This document shows, piece after piece, positions 1 through 8,345 of a DNA stretch of 64,000 nucleotides. The stretch lies in assembly GCF_003482105.1 (NCBI RefSeq), contig NZ_QULM01000003.1, forward strand, positions 186,432 through 250,431, written 5' to 3'. A model generated the notes under the pieces. That model did no database searches and was not told the origin of the DNA. It saw only the letters and a list, made by a program, of their open reading frames with translations. Made by a program: the position numbers and the translations under genes. This stretch comes from Coprococcus sp. OM04-5BH. GTDB taxonomy: Bacteria > Bacillota > Clostridia > Lachnospirales > Lachnospiraceae. Each line of letters begins with the position of its first letter. Within the stretch, counting starts at the first letter, position 1.

Positions 1-30
1 TCTCAGAAGCAAATTTGGGGGTGCGCAGTA

Positions 31-480
31 GTGAAGCAGAGACGTCAGGCTAAGATAATAGAGATAGTTGAGAACAATGATATAGAAACCCAGGATGAGC
101 TTCTGACGAAGCTTACGGAGGCGGGCTTTAACACTACTCAGGCCACCATATCAAGGGATATAAGGGATATAAATCTCACAAAGGTGTCAGTGGCAGGAGG
201 CAGACAGAAGTATGCCCTTGGCAAAAGTGCCGGCAGGGAATCCATCAATTCCTATAAGCAGGTGCTTTCCACCTGTATATTGTCCATGGAGGCAGCGGAA
301 AATCTCATAGTCATAAAGACTGTTTCGGGAATGGCGATGGCTGTGGGGGCAGCTCTTGACAATCTTTCCATTAATGGACTTATGGGCTGTATCGCCGGTG
401 ATGATACCCTTTTTCTTGCAGTGCGTTCAAGGGAGCTTGTGAAATCTGTTATTACTACCATCGAAAGATACCAGAAATAA
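31..480 (+). CDS. argR: Arginine repressor ArgR
   Basis: Transcriptional regulator of arginine metabolism; in this family an N-terminal winged helix binds ARG boxes and a C-terminal core hexamerises and binds L-arginine. The 149-residue length is normal. The N-terminal third carries the ArgR helix-turn-helix with the TQATISRDI signature (about residues 36-44), and the C-terminal core has GDDTLFLAVRS near residues 123-133, which includes the conserved acidic arginine-binding pair. The start is GTG. It sits 9 bp before recN, the usual Firmicute argR-recN-spoIVB arrangement, so co-transcription is likely. Only 30 bases of upstream sequence are in the window, so its promoter cannot be judged. Confidence 0.95.
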   Translation: MKQRRQAKIIEIVENNDIETQDELLTKLTEAGFNTTQATISRDIRDINLTKVSVAGGRQKYALGKSAGRESINSYKQVLSTCILSMEAAENLIVIKTVSGMAMAVGAALDNLSINGLMGCIAGDDTLFLAVRSRELVKSVITTIERYQK

Positions 481-489
481 GGAGAATAA

Positions 490-2172
490 ATGCTATTAAA
501 TGTACATATAAAGAATCTCGCCCTCATTGAGGACGCAGATATAACCTTCACCGACGGTCTGAATATACTGACCGGTGAAACCGGTGCCGGTAAATCCATA
601 ATTATCGGTGCCCTTAAGATAGGAATGGGAGGAAGGCTTCCCAAGGATATGCTCAGAGATCCCTCGAAGGAAGGTCTGTGCCAACTCCTTTTCATTGTGA
701 ATGATGAGCGGATTAAGGGGGCTCTTAAGGAGCTTGAGGTATATCCGTCTGAGGACGGAGAACTGATCATTTCCCGTAAGATCATGGGAAACAGAACCGT
801 TAATACCATAAATGATGTGGCTGTTACGGCGGCGAAGCTCCGGGATGTGACCGCACTTTTAGTTGATATGCATGCCCAGCATGAGCAGCAGACCCTGCTT
901 AAGAAGACTGAGCACTTAAACATACTGGATGCCTATGGCAAGAAGGTTCTTGATCCTTTAAAGGAGAATGTGAAGAAGGCGTATCACGCATATAAGGATA
1001 TAGAGGAGAAGCTTGCTTCGGCTACCATGGATGACAGCGACAGAAACAGGCGTCTTGAGTTCCTTAAGTACGAGGTGAATGAGATAGAGGCAGCAGCCTT
1101 AAGACCTGAAGAGGACGAAGAGGTTGAGCGACAGTATAACAGGATGACCAATGCCAGGGACATTGTAAGTGCCGCCGGCTCTGTATATGCCGAAACAGGA
1201 TATGAGGCTACGGATTCCGTTGGAAATAAGATAAGCAGGGCACTTAATTCCCTGAGGGCTGTGAAGGAGCTTGATCCGGAGCTTGAGAACATATATGGAC
1301 AGCTTGTTACGGTCGACTCACTTTTGAACGATTTCAATGTGGATATAAGTGACTATATCCAGGGCATGGAATTTGACAATGAAACCTTTGAGGAGGTTGT
1401 GAAGCGTCTTGATGTTATAAACAACATGAAGGGCAAATACGGAGACACCATATCTGTTATTCTTGAAGAGGCAGAAAAGAAGAAGCGGGAGATAGAGCAG
1501 CTTGAGCAGTATGACCGGTACATAGCAGAGCTTGAGAGCAGTCGTTCATCTGCCGAGGAGACCTTGAAGGCTTCAGCAGAGGAACTCAGTAAGGCGAGAA
1601 AGGCTGAGGCTGTGAAGTTATGTGACAGCATAAGGGGAGCACTGGCAGACTTAAGCTTCATGGAGGTTAAGTTTGACATGGTATTTGACAGGCTTTCATT
1701 CCCTTCTGCAAATGGTATTGATGATTGCTATTTCGTCATATCCACGAATGTAGGTGAGAAGCTCAGGCCTCTTTATGAGGTGGCATCAGGCGGTGAGCTT
1801 TCAAGGATAATGCTTGCTGTTAAGTCCTGTATGGCGTCCGAGGACAATATAGACACTCTTATATTTGACGAGATAGATGTGGGAATAAGCGGCATGGCAG
1901 CCCAGAAGGTGGCAGAGAAGATGAATGTCATAGCGGCAGCCCATCAGGTCATAAGCATAACCCACCTTCCACAGATAGCAGCCATGGCAGACAGCCATTA
2001 TTGCATTAAAAAAATGGCAGAAAATGGTAAGACCGTGACCAAGATAGAGAGACTTTCAGCTGAAGAGTCTGTAAATGAGATCGCGAGACTTCTTGGCGGA
2101 GCTTCAATAACTGACGCGGTAATATCAAATGCCAGAGAGATGAAATCTATGGCTTCAAACATAAAGAAGTAA
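490..2172 (+). CDS. recN: DNA repair ATPase RecN
   Basis: SMC-like ATPase acting early in double-strand-break repair. The 560-residue length fits the family. A Walker A motif GETGAGKS lies at residues 29-36, a long central coiled-coil region follows (roughly 150-370), and the C-terminal half has the ABC-type signature ASGGELSR and a Walker B/D-loop stretch LIFDEIDVGISG. It follows argR by 9 bp and ends with a strong terminator before spoIVB. Nothing about the gene is unusual. Confidence 0.96.
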   Translation: MLLNVHIKNLALIEDADITFTDGLNILTGETGAGKSIIIGALKIGMGGRLPKDMLRDPSKEGLCQLLFIVNDERIKGALKELEVYPSEDGELIISRKIMGNRTVNTINDVAVTAAKLRDVTALLVDMHAQHEQQTLLKKTEHLNILDAYGKKVLDPLKENVKKAYHAYKDIEEKLASATMDDSDRNRRLEFLKYEVNEIEAAALRPEEDEEVERQYNRMTNARDIVSAAGSVYAETGYEATDSVGNKISRALNSLRAVKELDPELENIYGQLVTVDSLLNDFNVDISDYIQGMEFDNETFEEVVKRLDVINNMKGKYGDTISVILEEAEKKKREIEQLEQYDRYIAELESSRSSAEETLKASAEELSKARKAEAVKLCDSIRGALADLSFMEVKFDMVFDRLSFPSANGIDDCYFVISTNVGEKLRPLYEVASGGELSRIMLAVKSCMASEDNIDTLIFDEIDVGISGMAAQKVAEKMNVIAAAHQVISITHLPQIAAMADSHYCIKKMAENGKTVTKIERLSAEESVNEIARLLGGASITDAVISNAREMKSMASNIKK

Positions 2173-2218
2173 GCCATAAATAAGTTCGTAAATAAAAATC
2201 ATAAATGTGCAGATAATA

Positions 2219-2262
2219 AAGTCAGTATCATCATTTTATTTTGATGGCACTGGCTTTTTTAT
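2219..2262 (+). terminator. Rho-independent terminator after recN
   Basis: Imperfect stem of about 14 bp (2219-2233 pairing with 2242-2256) around a short T-rich loop, followed by a run of T. It would end the argR-recN transcript, so spoIVB probably has its own promoter. Confidence 0.8.
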
Positions 2263-2296
2263 TGTAATGATGTATGCGACATCTTTACGTCGTAGC
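2258..2296 (+). repeat. 39-bp hairpin repeat, copy 1 (before spoIVB)
   Basis: Near-palindromic sequence built on GTAATGATGT and ACATCTTTAC, followed by ACGTCGTAGC. It matches 11235-11273 upstream of purL at about 34 of 39 positions. Both copies lie directly after a terminator and shortly before the next gene's ribosome site. Confidence 0.7.
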
Positions 2297-2318
2297 TGGA
2301 TTTTTAAGGAGAAGTACT

Positions 2319-3407
2319 ATGCACAGATATGACAATGAGGACAGAGCAAGGACCTATAAGAGGATACTTTACGGAATGCTGATATTTGGCTGTATGTGTG
2401 CAGCCTGTATCATATTTATATTTGTAAGGATGGAATATGCTGCCGATGATGAGGCCTCTGTCTATAGCGAATGTATAGAGGAGAACAGTAAGGAGAAGTA
2501 TGTGATCCCGTCGGGGGAGCCTATAGGTATATATATCAAGACTGATGGAGTGTTCGTGGTGAACACGGAGATAGTTGATGATGTAGAGGGCGGACATACG
2601 TCACCCTGCGAGGGCAAGCTTAAACAGGGGGATTATATTGTGAGCATAGACGGAACCGAAGTAAATACCAGAAAGCAGGTCACAGATCTGGTAAATAAGT
2701 GCCATGGGGACTGCATCACCATTGGATACAGAAGAGACGGTGTAGTAAATAAAGTTGACATAACTCCGACACGGGTATCGGAATCCAGCTACAAGCTGGG
2801 ATTATGGATCAAGGATGATATATCGGGAATAGGTACAATGACCTATATAGACGAAGATTCGTTTGCAGCATTGGGACACAGTGTTTCAGACTACGACACG
2901 GGTCTTGAGATGAACAGTGTAAGCGGTGGAGTATACGAGGCCACAATACTTGGTATAGATAAGTCATCCCAGGATAATCCCGGCAAGATAAGGGGAAGCA
3001 TAATGTACAGCACCAAGCTTATAGGCATTGTGAATAAAAATATCTATAGCGGTGTCACAGGAAAATTAAATAAAAACTATGTGAAGAAGCATTATGATGA
3101 GGAGGAGAAAGTCCTTCTCGGAAGCTCCGAGGATGTGTCCTTAGGAAAGGCGTACATTTACTCCAGGATAACCGGTGAGCTTGAGAAATATGAGATAAAT
3201 ATAGTTAGGATAGATTATGACGGGGATGTGAGAAACCTCCAGCTTAAGGTTACTGATGACAGGCTCATAGAGCTTACCGGCGGCATAGTCCAGGGCATGA
3301 GTGGTTCGCCTATAATTCAGGATGACAAGCTTATTGGAGCCGTAACCCACGTTATAGTGGATGACCCAACCATGGGCTACGGTATATTCATCGAAAATAT
3401 GGAATAA
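2319..3407 (+). CDS. spoIVB: SpoIVB-type S55 serine peptidase
   Basis: Signalling protease that in spore formers is secreted into the intermembrane space and triggers pro-sigma-K processing through SpoIVFA. The ATG at 2319 is chosen because AAGGAG lies just upstream; the first in-frame ATG at 2274 sits inside the hairpin repeat. The 362-residue product has one N-terminal membrane segment (about 16-36), a PDZ domain (about 75-145) and a C-terminal S55 domain. His187 in GHSVSD and the serine in GMSGSP (326-331) are the expected catalytic residues, so the enzyme looks intact. In Bacillus and clostridia spo0A follows immediately; here two minus-strand genes separate them. Confidence 0.93.
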   Translation: MHRYDNEDRARTYKRILYGMLIFGCMCAACIIFIFVRMEYAADDEASVYSECIEENSKEKYVIPSGEPIGIYIKTDGVFVVNTEIVDDVEGGHTSPCEGKLKQGDYIVSIDGTEVNTRKQVTDLVNKCHGDCITIGYRRDGVVNKVDITPTRVSESSYKLGLWIKDDISGIGTMTYIDEDSFAALGHSVSDYDTGLEMNSVSGGVYEATILGIDKSSQDNPGKIRGSIMYSTKLIGIVNKNIYSGVTGKLNKNYVKKHYDEEEKVLLGSSEDVSLGKAYIYSRITGELEKYEINIVRIDYDGDVRNLQLKVTDDRLIELTGGIVQGMSGSPIIQDDKLIGAVTHVIVDDPTMGYGIFIENME

Positions 3408-3485
3408 TATATCAGGGTTCGAAATTTTATATTTTAAAAATATTTAATATAAAAGATATTTAAAATAAATGATCAATTAAAAAAA

Positions 3486-3528
3486 TATAAAAAATGAGCC
3501 ATAGATCCTTTAGGATATATGACTCATC
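3486..3528 (-). terminator. Terminator for the FAD oxidoreductase gene
   Basis: Stem of about 15 bp (3494-3508 with 3513-3527) just past the end of the minus-strand gene, followed on the minus strand by a long T-rich tract. The A/T-rich flanks on both sides could make it work for spoIVB as well. Confidence 0.7.
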
Positions 3529-3539
3529 TGAAAATATAT

Positions 3540-4916
3540 TTACTGTAACAATTCGCTGATATGTCTTGCCACATAAACTCCGCTGGCTGAGGCATGGGAA
3601 AGAGAGTGAGTTACACCGCTGCCATCACCTATGATGTACATTCCCTTATATTTACATTCGAGGTATTGATTAAGCTCTACTTCCATATTATAGAACTTGA
3701 CCTCTACACCATAGAGGAGAGTGTCGTCATTTGCAGTTCCCGGAGCAATCTTGTCAAGGGCGTAGATCATCTCCATGATACCGTCCAGTATTCTCTTAGG
3801 AAGTACAAGACTTAAGTCTCCCGGGGTTGCGGAAAGGGTAGGAGTTACAAGACCTTCCCTGATCCTGCTTTCAGTACTTCTACGACCTCTTACCAGGTCG
3901 CCGAAACGCTGGACTATTACGCCGCCGCCTAACATATTTGACAGTCTGGCTATACTTTCTCCATAGCCGTTGCTGTCCTTAAATGGCTCTGAGAAATGCT
4001 TTGAAACCAGAAGAGCAAAGTTGGTGTTCTCTGTCTGCATTTCCTCATCCTCGTAGCTATGACCGTTTACTGTAACGATCCCGTTGGTATTTTCATTTAC
4101 CACTATACCATGTGGGTTCATACAGAAGGTGCGGACATTGTCTTCGAATTGTTGTGTGCGGTATACGATCTTGCTTTCATATAATTCGTCGGTGAGATGT
4201 GAGAATATAACTGCCGGAAGTTCAACCCGGACACCTATATCCACACGGTTGGACCTGGTTGGTATATCAAGGGTATGACATACCTGCTCCATCCATTTGC
4301 TGCCGCTTCTTCCAACGGAGACTATGCAGTTCTTGCAACTGTAGTCACCAGCATCTGTGTGTATTACATAGCCATCATCAGGATGTCCGATGGATGTGAC
4401 CGGAGTGTTGAAATAGAAGTCTGCCTTATCCTCAAGATATTCATACAGGTTCTTAAGTACGATGTAATTAACATCTGTTCCAAGATGTCTCACGGAAGCG
4501 TCAAGAAGCTTCAGCTTGTTCTGCATACATATCTTTTTGAATTTCGTTCCTGCAGTAGAGTAGAGCTTTGTTCCTTCACCGCCATATTCCATGTTGATGT
4601 CATCAACATACTTCATAAGGTTTATGGCCTGTTTTTTTCCGATATATTCGTAGAGGGTACCTCCGAAGTCATTAGTGATGTTGTATTTTCCATCTGAAAA
4701 TGCACCTGCACCACCAAATCCACTCATGATGGAACAGCTCTTACAATGGATACAGCTCTTTATCCTGTCACCGTCAATAGGACATTTTCTTCCGGATAAA
4801 CGGTTTCCTGACTCGAATACACCAATGGTAAGCTCAGGCTGTTTCTTGACCAGCTCATAGGTTGCAAATATTCCTCCCGGGCCTGCGCCAATTACTATAA
4901 CGTCGTAATGCTTCAT
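3540..4916 (-). CDS. NAD(P)/FAD-dependent oxidoreductase (COG2509-like)
   Basis: Predicted flavoprotein dehydrogenase of unknown substrate. Residues about 6-14 hold the dinucleotide-binding signature GAGPGG. A cysteine cluster near residues 44-62 (CPIDG..CIHCKSC) precedes GFGGAGAFSDGK, an arrangement typical of the COG2509 group, and the C-terminus carries the second FAD contact GDGSGVTHS. The ATG at 4916 follows a perfect AGGAGG at 6-9 bp; upstream in-frame codons are ignored. The product is 458 residues. It is downstream of and co-oriented with the leuA fusion, but a terminator between them suggests separate transcription. The physiological role is unknown. Confidence 0.85.
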   Translation of the reverse strand: MKHYDVIVIGAGPGGIFATYELVKKQPELTIGVFESGNRLSGRKCPIDGDRIKSCIHCKSCSIMSGFGGAGAFSDGKYNITNDFGGTLYEYIGKKQAINLMKYVDDINMEYGGEGTKLYSTAGTKFKKICMQNKLKLLDASVRHLGTDVNYIVLKNLYEYLEDKADFYFNTPVTSIGHPDDGYVIHTDAGDYSCKNCIVSVGRSGSKWMEQVCHTLDIPTRSNRVDIGVRVELPAVIFSHLTDELYESKIVYRTQQFEDNVRTFCMNPHGIVVNENTNGIVTVNGHSYEDEEMQTENTNFALLVSKHFSEPFKDSNGYGESIARLSNMLGGGVIVQRFGDLVRGRRSTESRIREGLVTPTLSATPGDLSLVLPKRILDGIMEMIYALDKIAPGTANDDTLLYGVEVKFYNMEVELNQYLECKYKGMYIIGDGSGVTHSLSHASASGVYVARHISELLQ

Positions 4917-4943
4917 CTGTGTTCCTCCTTGATAAAAAATCAT

Positions 4944-5007
4944 AAAAAAACTACCGCAAGATACAATATACCTATAATTGAATTATAGATAACTATTTGC
5001 GGTAGTT
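4944..5007 (-). terminator. Terminator after the leuA fusion (minus strand)
   Basis: Ten-base arms ACTACCGCAA (4950-4959) and TTGCGGTAGT (4997-5006) form a hairpin followed on the minus strand by a run of T. It separates the leuA fusion from the FAD gene. Confidence 0.8.
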
Positions 5008-5084
5008 AGTAGAAACATTCATCCGTATTATGAACTTATATAATCCTTATTCATGATAGCAGAATAAAGGCTATAAATCAATAT

Positions 5085-7076
5085 TTATTTGCCGGTGGCA
5101 CGGTATTGTACCGGTGCCATGCCGTATACTTTCTTGAAGGAGCGGGAGAAGTGCTCCACGTTGGCGTAGCCTATGCTTTCTGCTATGCTTTCAATGGTCA
5201 TACTGGTGGTCTTAAGCAGTGTCTTTGCTTTCTTCATCCTTACCTGTCTTACATAATCACCAAATGTTACCTGTGCCTTTTCTTTGAAGTACTTGGACAC
5301 ATAAGGCACTGAGAGATTAACCTTCGTGGCCATATCCTCAAGAGTAACTGTCTGATAGTTGGTCTGTATGTAGTTCTTCATGGTTATGAGCCTTTCGTCG
5401 GCCTTGGCAGTGATTTCTGAAAGCACCGGAAGCTTGTTTACAGCACATACAAGGGCATTAATGGAGGATTTTATTATATCGTCATCGATACCTACACCCC
5501 AGTAAAGCTTTTCGTTGTAGGTGATACCTACAAATGACATTGCCTTTGAAGAAGAACCGGTGGTTAAGGCGTGCTCCTCGTATACACTTAACTCGTAGCT
5601 TATCTCAAAGAACTGCTTTATGGTGTTGGATACCGCGTCAAGACGGCCGTTTCCGTTTGCCTCTATCTTATTTATATGGTTGTCGTAGGCTATGGAGGCT
5701 TCTGCCATGATACCGTTTATCTGCTTGAAGTGGCATTCCGGTATCTGGAAGCGGGTATGGGTTGACACATAATTATCTATAAGTATGTCATATATCAGGT
5801 CAGGTGAAAGCTCCTTGTGAGCCTCGTCAGATACATGCTTTACCAGGTATCCGAATTCCTCACGCATCTTATCCGGAAGGGTTATTCCGTAGTTCTGCTT
5901 AAGTATGTAGTTGACGCCGCCCTTTCCTGACTGGCTGTTGATTCTTATTACATCAGATTCGTAGGCACGTCCCACATCCTTTGGATCTATAGGAAGATAT
6001 GGCACTGACCATTTGTGCAGGTGCTTCTCCTTGCGCCATGTCATTCCCTTTGATATAGCGTCCTGGTGGGAGCCGGAGAATGCGGTAAATACCAGATCGC
6101 CTGAGTAAGGAGTTCTTTCATGCACATGCATTCTGGTGAGACGCTCATAGCAAGTACGGATCTCGGACATATTGGAGAAGTCAAGCTGTGGATCGACGCC
6201 CTGGGAGAACATGTTCATGGCGAGGGCTACTATATCAACATTGCCGGTACGCTCACCGTTGCCGAAAAGAGTACCCTCTATTCTGTCTGCACCGGCCAGA
6301 AGTCCCATCTCTGCGTCGCTTATGCCGCAGCCTCTGTCGTTATGAGGATGAAGGCTTAAGGTTACGGCGTCCCTGTTGTGGAGGTTCTTGCTTAAGTATT
6401 CCACTTGTGTTGCAAATACATGCGGCATTGCTATCTGTACGGTGGTAGGGATATTGATTATAACCTTATTTGAAGGTTTAGGCTCCCATACATCTATAAC
6501 TGCGTTACATACCTCAAGGGCATAGTCAACCTCGGTTCCCGGGAAGCTCTCAGGGCTGTACTCAAAGGAGAAGTTGCCGTCTGTTTCATCAGCAAGACGC
6601 TTTAAAAGCTTTGCTCCGTCTACGGCAATCTTCTTGATCTCTTCCTTGTCTTTCTTGAATACCTGCTCCCTCTGGGCAACAGAGGTGGAGTTGTAGAGAT
6701 GAATCACAGCATGGCCTGCGCCTTTAACGGCCTCGAAGGTTTTCTTTATTATGTGTTCTCTTGCCTGGGTAAGTACCTGTATGGTCACATCCTCGGGGAT
6801 CATATTATTGTCTATAAGTGCTCTTATGAAGTTGTACTCTGTTTCGGATGCGGCAGGGAAGCCTACCTCGATCTCCTTGAAGCCTATGTCCACCAACATC
6901 TTGAAGAATTCCAGCTTCTCCTCAAGGCTCATAGGCTCAATAAGTGCCTGGTTGCCATCCCTTAAATCTACGCTGCACCATATAGGTGCCTTGTCTACAT
7001 GATCCTTCTTCACCCAGTCGTATGTACATACAGGTGGCATAAAATATGCTCTTTCGTATTTATCGTAGCCTTTCAT
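5085..7076 (-). CDS. leuA: 2-isopropylmalate synthase fused to AraC-type DNA-binding domain
   Basis: First enzyme of leucine synthesis: condenses 2-oxoisovalerate with acetyl-CoA. Start ATG 7076 follows AGGAGG by 6 bp; the product is 663 residues. Residues about 31-330 form the catalytic TIM barrel of the yeast-type LeuA group (SVDLRDGNQAL; HPHNDRGCGI with metal-binding histidines; GNGERTGN). Residues about 430-560 match the leucine-sensing LeuA regulatory domain. The last 98 residues (566-663, bases about 5088-5381) are not LeuA: they form a two-helix-turn-helix AraC/XylS domain, with LEDMATKVNLSVPYVSKYFK and then SIAESIGYANVEHFSRSFKK and the GMAPVQYR ending. The frame is open throughout with no stop or internal start signal. 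The fused domain suggests leucine-dependent DNA binding (inference). Ordinary members of this group end near the regulatory domain. Confidence 0.93.
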   Translation of the reverse strand: MKGYDKYERAYFMPPVCTYDWVKKDHVDKAPIWCSVDLRDGNQALIEPMSLEEKLEFFKMLVDIGFKEIEVGFPAASETEYNFIRALIDNNMIPEDVTIQVLTQAREHIIKKTFEAVKGAGHAVIHLYNSTSVAQREQVFKKDKEEIKKIAVDGAKLLKRLADETDGNFSFEYSPESFPGTEVDYALEVCNAVIDVWEPKPSNKVIINIPTTVQIAMPHVFATQVEYLSKNLHNRDAVTLSLHPHNDRGCGISDAEMGLLAGADRIEGTLFGNGERTGNVDIVALAMNMFSQGVDPQLDFSNMSEIRTCYERLTRMHVHERTPYSGDLVFTAFSGSHQDAISKGMTWRKEKHLHKWSVPYLPIDPKDVGRAYESDVIRINSQSGKGGVNYILKQNYGITLPDKMREEFGYLVKHVSDEAHKELSPDLIYDILIDNYVSTHTRFQIPECHFKQINGIMAEASIAYDNHINKIEANGNGRLDAVSNTIKQFFEISYELSVYEEHALTTGSSSKAMSFVGITYNEKLYWGVGIDDDIIKSSINALVCAVNKLPVLSEITAKADERLITMKNYIQTNYQTVTLEDMATKVNLSVPYVSKYFKEKAQVTFGDYVRQVRMKKAKTLLKTTSMTIESIAESIGYANVEHFSRSFKKVYGMAPVQYRATGK

Positions 7077-7447
7077 AACGTACCTCCTATAACAGAACAT
7101 CGGTCCATTAAGATTTTGCATGTGGTAGCACTATTCTAAATGTGTCTTCGACACTTAGTACTTCTTTTGACAAAAAATATCAACCGTTTTGATGTTTGTT
7201 ATGATAACACACAAAAAATGACATTTGAATGATTAAATTTAATCAATCTACATGATTAATATTAATATCTGCGGCGTAGAATGTAATATGGGGGTAGCTT
7301 TTGGTCATATGCTGTGAGTGTGTGTCGCAACTTGCGTCTTAAAGCATATTCCCAATTAATATGGGCAAATATATAATAATTTATGCGAGACATGTAAGGT
7401 TACTCCAGGTGCCTTTACAGTATATAAAAGTTGATTTGGAGGTAGAT
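7077..7447. promoter_or_regulatory. Divergent leuA / spo0A intergenic region
   Basis: About 370 bp without a gene. It holds two perfect AT-rich palindromes, GATTAAATTTAATC (7231-7244) and ATTAATATTAAT (7255-7266), and a small inverted repeat with GTGTC/GACAC arms near 7145-7160, between them and the leuA ribosome site. A TATAAT at 7372-7377 with TTCCCA 17 bp upstream could drive the spo0A pair. The palindromes are plausible regulator sites for the divergent genes, possibly for the AraC domain of the adjacent LeuA, but no site consensus was available to test this. Confidence 0.45.
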
Positions 7448-8239
7448 ATGAGCAGGGTTAAGGTGCTTATAGCAAAGCGGGACAAAAGAGAAGCGGAACA
7501 GCTAAGCACTGCGTTAAAGGATACAGGTAATTGTGAGATAACAGGAATGTGTCATGAGGGCGATGAGGTGGCAGGCAGGGTAAGTGCCAGAACACCGGAC
7601 GTTATAGTGACAGATGAAATGCTGGGAGATAAGAGCCTCATAGATATAGTTGAGGATATAAAGAACAGAACAGGAGTGGACAACCTTAAGTTTATGGTAA
7701 TGGCAGATGTGGGTCATGAGAAATATCTGGAGTTTCTCTGCAGGGCACTGGAAAACTGCGCGGTGCTTAAGGTGTTCAACAAGGACGGAGATCCGGAGCT
7801 GTTAAAGAAAGAGATAGTTTCATTTGCAAGGAGCAGCAAGAATGTTCCCTATGGAAGTGGGACTACCATACCGGATGAAGGAGAATTGATGGGTATAATA
7901 ACCGGCATAATACACGAACTTGGAGTTCCGGCTCATATTAAAGGATATCAATATCTGAGAAGTGCCATACTTATGGCAGTGGAGGACATGGACATTCTTA
8001 ATTCCATAACAAAACAGTTATACCCCGGTATAGCCAAGGTTTACAACACTACGCCTTCAAGGGTGGAGCGTGCTATAAGACATGCCATAGAGGTTGCATT
8101 CGGAAGAGGAAAATTAGATACGATAAATGAAATGTTCGGTTATACCATAAGTGCAGGAAAGGGAAAACCGACAAATAGTGAATTTATTGCACTGATCGCA
8201 GACAAAATTAGACTTGACAACAGACGTAAGACGGCATAA
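7448..8239 (+). CDS. Spo0A-like response regulator with degenerate receiver (paralogue 1)
   Basis: Response regulator of the Spo0A family, 263 residues from the ATG at 7448 (TGGAGG 5 bp upstream; the earlier in-frame ATG at 7361 has no ribosome site). The C-terminal half is a well-conserved Spo0A DNA-binding domain ([40 protein letters not shown]). The receiver is eroded: the acidic pair that binds magnesium is replaced (IAKRDKR where IADDN is usual), the LKP loop reads LKV, and the switch threonine is missing, although the phosphoacceptor-position Asp in VTDEM remains. Phosphorylation is therefore doubtful. It is followed 106 bp later by a second Spo0A gene. It may bind the same 0A boxes independently of the phosphorelay (inference). 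Confidence 0.88.
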   Translation: MSRVKVLIAKRDKREAEQLSTALKDTGNCEITGMCHEGDEVAGRVSARTPDVIVTDEMLGDKSLIDIVEDIKNRTGVDNLKFMVMADVGHEKYLEFLCRALENCAVLKVFNKDGDPELLKKEIVSFARSSKNVPYGSGTTIPDEGELMGIITGIIHELGVPAHIKGYQYLRSAILMAVEDMDILNSITKQLYPGIAKVYNTTPSRVERAIRHAIEVAFGRGKLDTINEMFGYTISAGKGKPTNSEFIALIADKIRLDNRRKTA

Positions 8240-8345
8240 TATATTACTATGATATCAAAAACAATATCATATGCAAACACACAACAGCATACTATATAAT
8301 ATGAGCGTTATAGTGTGCACCAGGGTAGAAAAGGGGAATAAGAAC

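Noticed and set aside
252..923. Long antisense open frame across argR and recN (223 codons)
   Set aside because: It is the reverse-strand shadow of two clear genes, Ser/Arg/Leu-rich with no ribosome site or family motif. Similar shadows opposite tsf (54808-55575), topA (48523-49215), ilvB (29746-30369) and the antiporter (59521-60102) were dropped for the same reason.
3413..3425. tRNA T-arm-like GGGTTCGAAAT after spoIVB, and GGTTCGACC in the palindrome after leuB
   Set aside because: No acceptor, D or anticodon arms can be built around either; no tRNA or rRNA gene was found in the window.
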